A stretch of 64,000 nucleotides of DNA from an uncultured Acidobacteriota bacterium (GTDB lineage Bacteria > Acidobacteriota > Thermoanaerobaculia > Gp7-AA8): contig CALMZP010000053.1 of assembly GCA_937870635.1 (NCBI GenBank), positions 62,001-126,000 on the forward strand, read 5' to 3'. The notes under the pieces were generated by a model, which worked only from the letters and a program-made list of their open reading frames with translations, had not been told where the DNA came from and searched no databases. The position numbers were made by a program, and so were the translations under genes. Positions 61,814-64,000 of this stretch are shown here, in pieces (the stretch's first letter is position 1; every line of letters begins with the position of its first letter).

Positions 61814-62176
61814 TCAGTCCGATTTGGATGACTCTTTCTTCTCCGCGCCGAACACACCGAGAATGTTGGCGTGAGCTTCGGCAAACGGCTCGCTCACACT
61901 GGCGAGCACTTCCTTCACCGGCTCGTAGGTGTTGTCCTCCTTTTTCGGCAGCTCGCCGTCGCCGGTGTCGAATGGGACGACGACAATGGTCTTGTAGTCA
62001 CCGGCGCTGAAGGTCTTCAGCACCTCGATCTGGTCGATATTCGGACCCCACTCCTGATAGGTCCCCGGCTCGGTGCTGGCGGCCTGCGATTTCTTGCGCC
62101 GCGCTTCGGCGGGAACGGTCAAGGCAACTGCAACGAGACACACCACCGCCACACGGGCGAACAGATGTCTGCTCAT
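61814..62176 (-). CDS. secreted protein of unknown function
   Basis: 120 residues from the ATG at 62176 (the open frame extends upstream without support). Signal peptide LFARVAVVCLVAVALTVPAEA is followed by a basic start (RRKKSQ), then QEWGPNIDQIEVLKTFSAG, DYKTIVVVPFDTGDGELP and VKEVLASVSEPFAEAHANI, ending in a charged tail. The YKTIVVVPFDT strand resembles the opening of DUF4410-like periplasmic proteins, but the protein is short. Divergent from the M48 peptidase gene with 106 bases between starts. Confidence 0.65.
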   Translation of the reverse strand: MSRHLFARVAVVCLVAVALTVPAEARRKKSQAASTEPGTYQEWGPNIDQIEVLKTFSAGDYKTIVVVPFDTGDGELPKKEDNTYEPVKEVLASVSEPFAEAHANILGVFGAEKKESSKSD

Positions 62177-62282
62177 AAAGGTCTCCTTCGTTTCTGGACC
62201 GGACAAGGATAGCAAATCAGCGGCAGGCTCTTCCGTTCTCTCGAAGCATACGCGGGCAAATGACTTGCACCGCCGCCAAGAC

Positions 62283-63059
62283 ATGAAGCAGTCAAGACTT
62301 GCACTCTCTTTCGTACTCGTCCTGGCCCTCGGCTGCGGCGGATCGGGCGGCGATTTCAACCTCATCTCCCTCGAGGAAGAATGGCAGCTCGGACAGCAGC
62401 TCTCGCAGGACATTGCGCGCCAGGTTCCGCTCAACAACGATCCCACTGTCAATGCTTACATCCGCGAAATGGGCCAGCGGATCGTCTCGCAGACGAACAT
62501 GGCCAATCTTCCGTGGAACTTTCACGTGGTCAACGACAACGAAATCAACGCGTTCGCGATCCCCGGCGGCCACGTGTACATCCACACGGGTCTTATCAAG
62601 GCCGCGTCGAATGCGTCCGAGGTGGCGGGAGTCATGGCTCATGAGATCAGCCATGTACTGGCCCGTCACTCGACCGAGCAGATCTCCCGTCAATACGGGA
62701 TCAGCATACTCGCAGGCCTCGTCCTTGGTCAGAACCCCGGTGTGCTGCAGCAGCTTGCCGCGCAGATCGTGGCGGGCGGCGCGCTCGCGCGCTTCAGCCG
62801 TTCCGCCGAAGAAGAGGCTGACGCCCTCGGACTCCAGGCGATGAACCTCGCCGGTTACAACCCGAACGGCATGGTCACCATGTTTCGAAAGCTCCTGCAG
62901 AACCGCCGTTCGTCGCCGGGAGCCGTGGAGCGCTTCTTCTCGACGCATCCGCTGACGGAGGACCGCATCCAGGATACGCAGCGCCGCATCCAGACCCTCC
63001 CCCAGCGCAGCACAATCACGAACGACGCAGGCTTCTCTCAGGTCAAAGCAAGAGTGTGA
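62283..63059 (+). CDS. M48 family metalloprotease lipoprotein
   Basis: 258 residues with lipobox LVLALGC (Cys18). The zinc site is His120-Glu121-x-x-His124 in VMAHEISHVLARH, and the third ligand is the Glu of RSAEEEADALGLQAM. A conserved INAFAIPGGHVYIHTGLI lies before it. This is the BepA/YfgC-like family that supervises outer-membrane protein assembly and degrades misfolded proteins in the periplasm. No TPR domain is fused, so it is a short member. ATG at 62283; the upstream frame is not conserved. Confidence 0.9.
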   Translation: MKQSRLALSFVLVLALGCGGSGGDFNLISLEEEWQLGQQLSQDIARQVPLNNDPTVNAYIREMGQRIVSQTNMANLPWNFHVVNDNEINAFAIPGGHVYIHTGLIKAASNASEVAGVMAHEISHVLARHSTEQISRQYGISILAGLVLGQNPGVLQQLAAQIVAGGALARFSRSAEEEADALGLQAMNLAGYNPNGMVTMFRKLLQNRRSSPGAVERFFSTHPLTEDRIQDTQRRIQTLPQRSTITNDAGFSQVKARV

Positions 63060-63063
63060 TCCT

Positions 63064-63092
63064 TCACGGCGGCAAGCTGCCGCGCGCTCCTG
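63064..63092. repeat. GGCAGC-family palindrome, single copy
   Basis: ACGGCGGCAAGCTGCCGCGC then GCTCCTGAGG, a one-unit copy of the family at 18984 and 52218. It begins right after the M48 stop and fills most of the gap to the transporter start at 63109. Confidence 0.8.
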
Positions 63093-63108
63093 AGGTAACG
63101 TTCGGGAC

Positions 63109-63960
63109 GTGAAGCCTCGTCTCTTCTTCGAAACGCTCATCCCGATCCTCCTCTTCGCGTGCATCCCGGTCACCGTCAAGACCATCGCGGCCAATCCGTA
63201 CACGATCGGGATTTTCCGGCTCGGAGTGGCCACGCTGTTCGTGACGATCTTCGTCGCTCTTCGCGGCCAGCTCCGCCGGGTTCCGCTGCGCGACGTCGTG
63301 CGGCTTGCCATCATCGGCCTGATCTTCTTCGGCCACTGGATCACACTTTTTTTTGCGATCAAGGCATCGTCTGCCTCGATCGCAGCGATCGGACAGTCGA
63401 CCTACGGCATCGACCTCCTGATCCTCGGCGCGCTTTTCGCCGGGGAACGGATTCACGCGACCGATGCGATCGCGGTAGCCGTCGCGGCCCTGGGCGCCAT
63501 CCTCGTCATCCCGACCCTCGACCTCGGCAATGACGTGACGCTCGGGATGGCTCTTGCCTGCATCAGCGCGCTGCTTTACGCGGCCCTGCCGCTTCTGCAT
63601 CAGCGATGGGCACACATTCCCGACATGACGCGGACGCTTGGACAGTTCGCATTCGCACTGGCCTGCTTTCTCGTCTTGCTCGGCCGAGCGGACTGGAATC
63701 TCGGCGGACGCGACTGGGCCGGACTGCTGTTTCTGGCCATCGGCGTGACGGTCATCGGCCACAGCCTGTGGGTCCGCGTGACGACGCGTTTCTCGTCGCG
63801 CGTCACGAGCATCATCTATTACGCGAACATTCCGGTCGCGGTGCTACTCGGCGTCCTGTTGCTCGACGAACCACTCACGGGCCGGGCCATCGCCGGCGGA
63901 ATCCTGATCATCGCCGGCAGCATCTTCGGGCTCGCTAATCATCGTCCGGCGCATCCATGA
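63109..63960 (+). CDS. EamA/DMT family transporter
   Basis: 283 residues, GTG start at 63109, ten membrane helices in two EamA halves (FFETLIPILLFACIPVTVKT, LAIIGLIFFGHWITLFFAI, VALGAILVIPTL, then TLGMALACISALLYAALPL, FALACFLVLL, FLAIGVTVIGHSLWVRV and ending LLGVLLLDEPLTGRAIAGG). The conserved EPLT motif before the last helix is typical. Such carriers export amino acids, nucleosides or other metabolites. It overlaps the tail of the convergent gene at 63935 by 26 bases. Confidence 0.9.
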   Translation: MKPRLFFETLIPILLFACIPVTVKTIAANPYTIGIFRLGVATLFVTIFVALRGQLRRVPLRDVVRLAIIGLIFFGHWITLFFAIKASSASIAAIGQSTYGIDLLILGALFAGERIHATDAIAVAVAALGAILVIPTLDLGNDVTLGMALACISALLYAALPLLHQRWAHIPDMTRTLGQFAFALACFLVLLGRADWNLGGRDWAGLLFLAIGVTVIGHSLWVRVTTRFSSRVTSIIYYANIPVAVLLGVLLLDEPLTGRAIAGGILIIAGSIFGLANHRPAHP

Positions 63961-64000
63961 CGTAGTCGCTGTACTCGGGGTGCGCGTCGGGAGTCTTTTT
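63935..64000 (-). CDS. C-terminal end of a gene running off the window
   Basis: The last 21 codons (KKTPDAHPEYSDYVMDAPDD plus Asp and TAG stop at 63937) of a minus-strand gene entering from the right. Acidic tail, protein-like, not identifiable. It overlaps the transporter gene end. Confidence 0.5.
   Translation of the reverse strand, partial: KKTPDAHPEYSDYVMDAPDDD

Overview
This is a GC-rich 64 kb chromosomal stretch from a Gram-negative bacterium. It carries Kdo (LPS) synthesis genes, many secreted proteins and lipoproteins, HflKC and a DnaK/HspR pair. The gene content, the style of the secreted proteins and the dense hairpin-forming intergenic repeats suggest an uncultivated Acidobacteriota-like organism; that placement is an inference from style, not from a marker gene. 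I see no ribosomal RNA, CRISPR array, phage or insertion sequence. Two tRNAs are present, Glu(TTC) and Lys(TTT).

Layout. 1-4.9 kb: Kdo and CTP synthesis (kdsB, pyrG, kdsA) and a frameshifted secreted protein. 5-16.8 kb: a carbohydrate-use region with a GH94 phosphorylase, a large secreted (alpha/alpha)6 hydrolase-like protein behind a LacI-type operator, a GH3 beta-glucosidase, an esterase, a phosphodiesterase-fold lipoprotein and a Gfo/Idh/MocA oxidoreductase. 16.9-19 kb: a zinc metallopeptidase translationally coupled to an ATP-grasp ligase. 19-27.4 kb: lipoproteins, a J-domain membrane protein, hflK-hflC, a PilZ protein and a three-gene lipoprotein operon. 27.5-32.4 kb: a 1080-residue secreted protein with overlapping small genes upstream, two tiny C2HC zinc proteins and gene debris. 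32.8-40.3 kb: a hybrid PAS histidine kinase, two stand-alone receiver proteins, a DinB protein and a DUF885 peptidase. 40.5-47.8 kb: a PLP decarboxylase coupled to an erythromycin-esterase-like protein, a serine hydrolase, and an operon of Thr-rich lipoprotein, unknown protein and PBP4. 47.8-53 kb: an expanded ketosynthase, a DUF1579 protein, and an ECF sigma factor overlapping a gene that fuses an anti-sigma zinc finger, an O6-methylguanine-DNA methyltransferase and an Ada zinc domain. 53-64 kb: dnaK-hspR-rmlD, a BI-1 family protein, a BON lipoprotein, an NAD(P)-binding protein, an FAD oxidoreductase, a ribbon-helix-helix protein, an M48 peptidase and a DMT transporter.

The best candidate for an undescribed system is the sigma / anti-sigma-OGT-Ada pair at 50310-51792. 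It looks like a DNA-alkylation sensor wired directly to an alternative sigma factor, replacing the AraC-type output of classical Ada.

The second theme is repeats. A GC palindrome (core GCGGGCGAGGTCGCCCGC) occurs about twenty times. Several copies are read in frame inside genes, preferentially at signal-peptide ends or gene termini, much like Rickettsia palindromic elements. A second palindrome family (core GGCAGCTTGCTGCC) and a third (TCATCC...GGATGA) are also dispersed. Five loci carry arrays of a short word followed by its reverse complement. The third theme is damage: at least three genes (alcohol dehydrogenase, SpoIIE-type phosphatase, DUF72) keep both conserved ends but lack the middle, and four or five other genes appear frameshifted. 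This could be real gene decay or an assembly/sequencing artefact.
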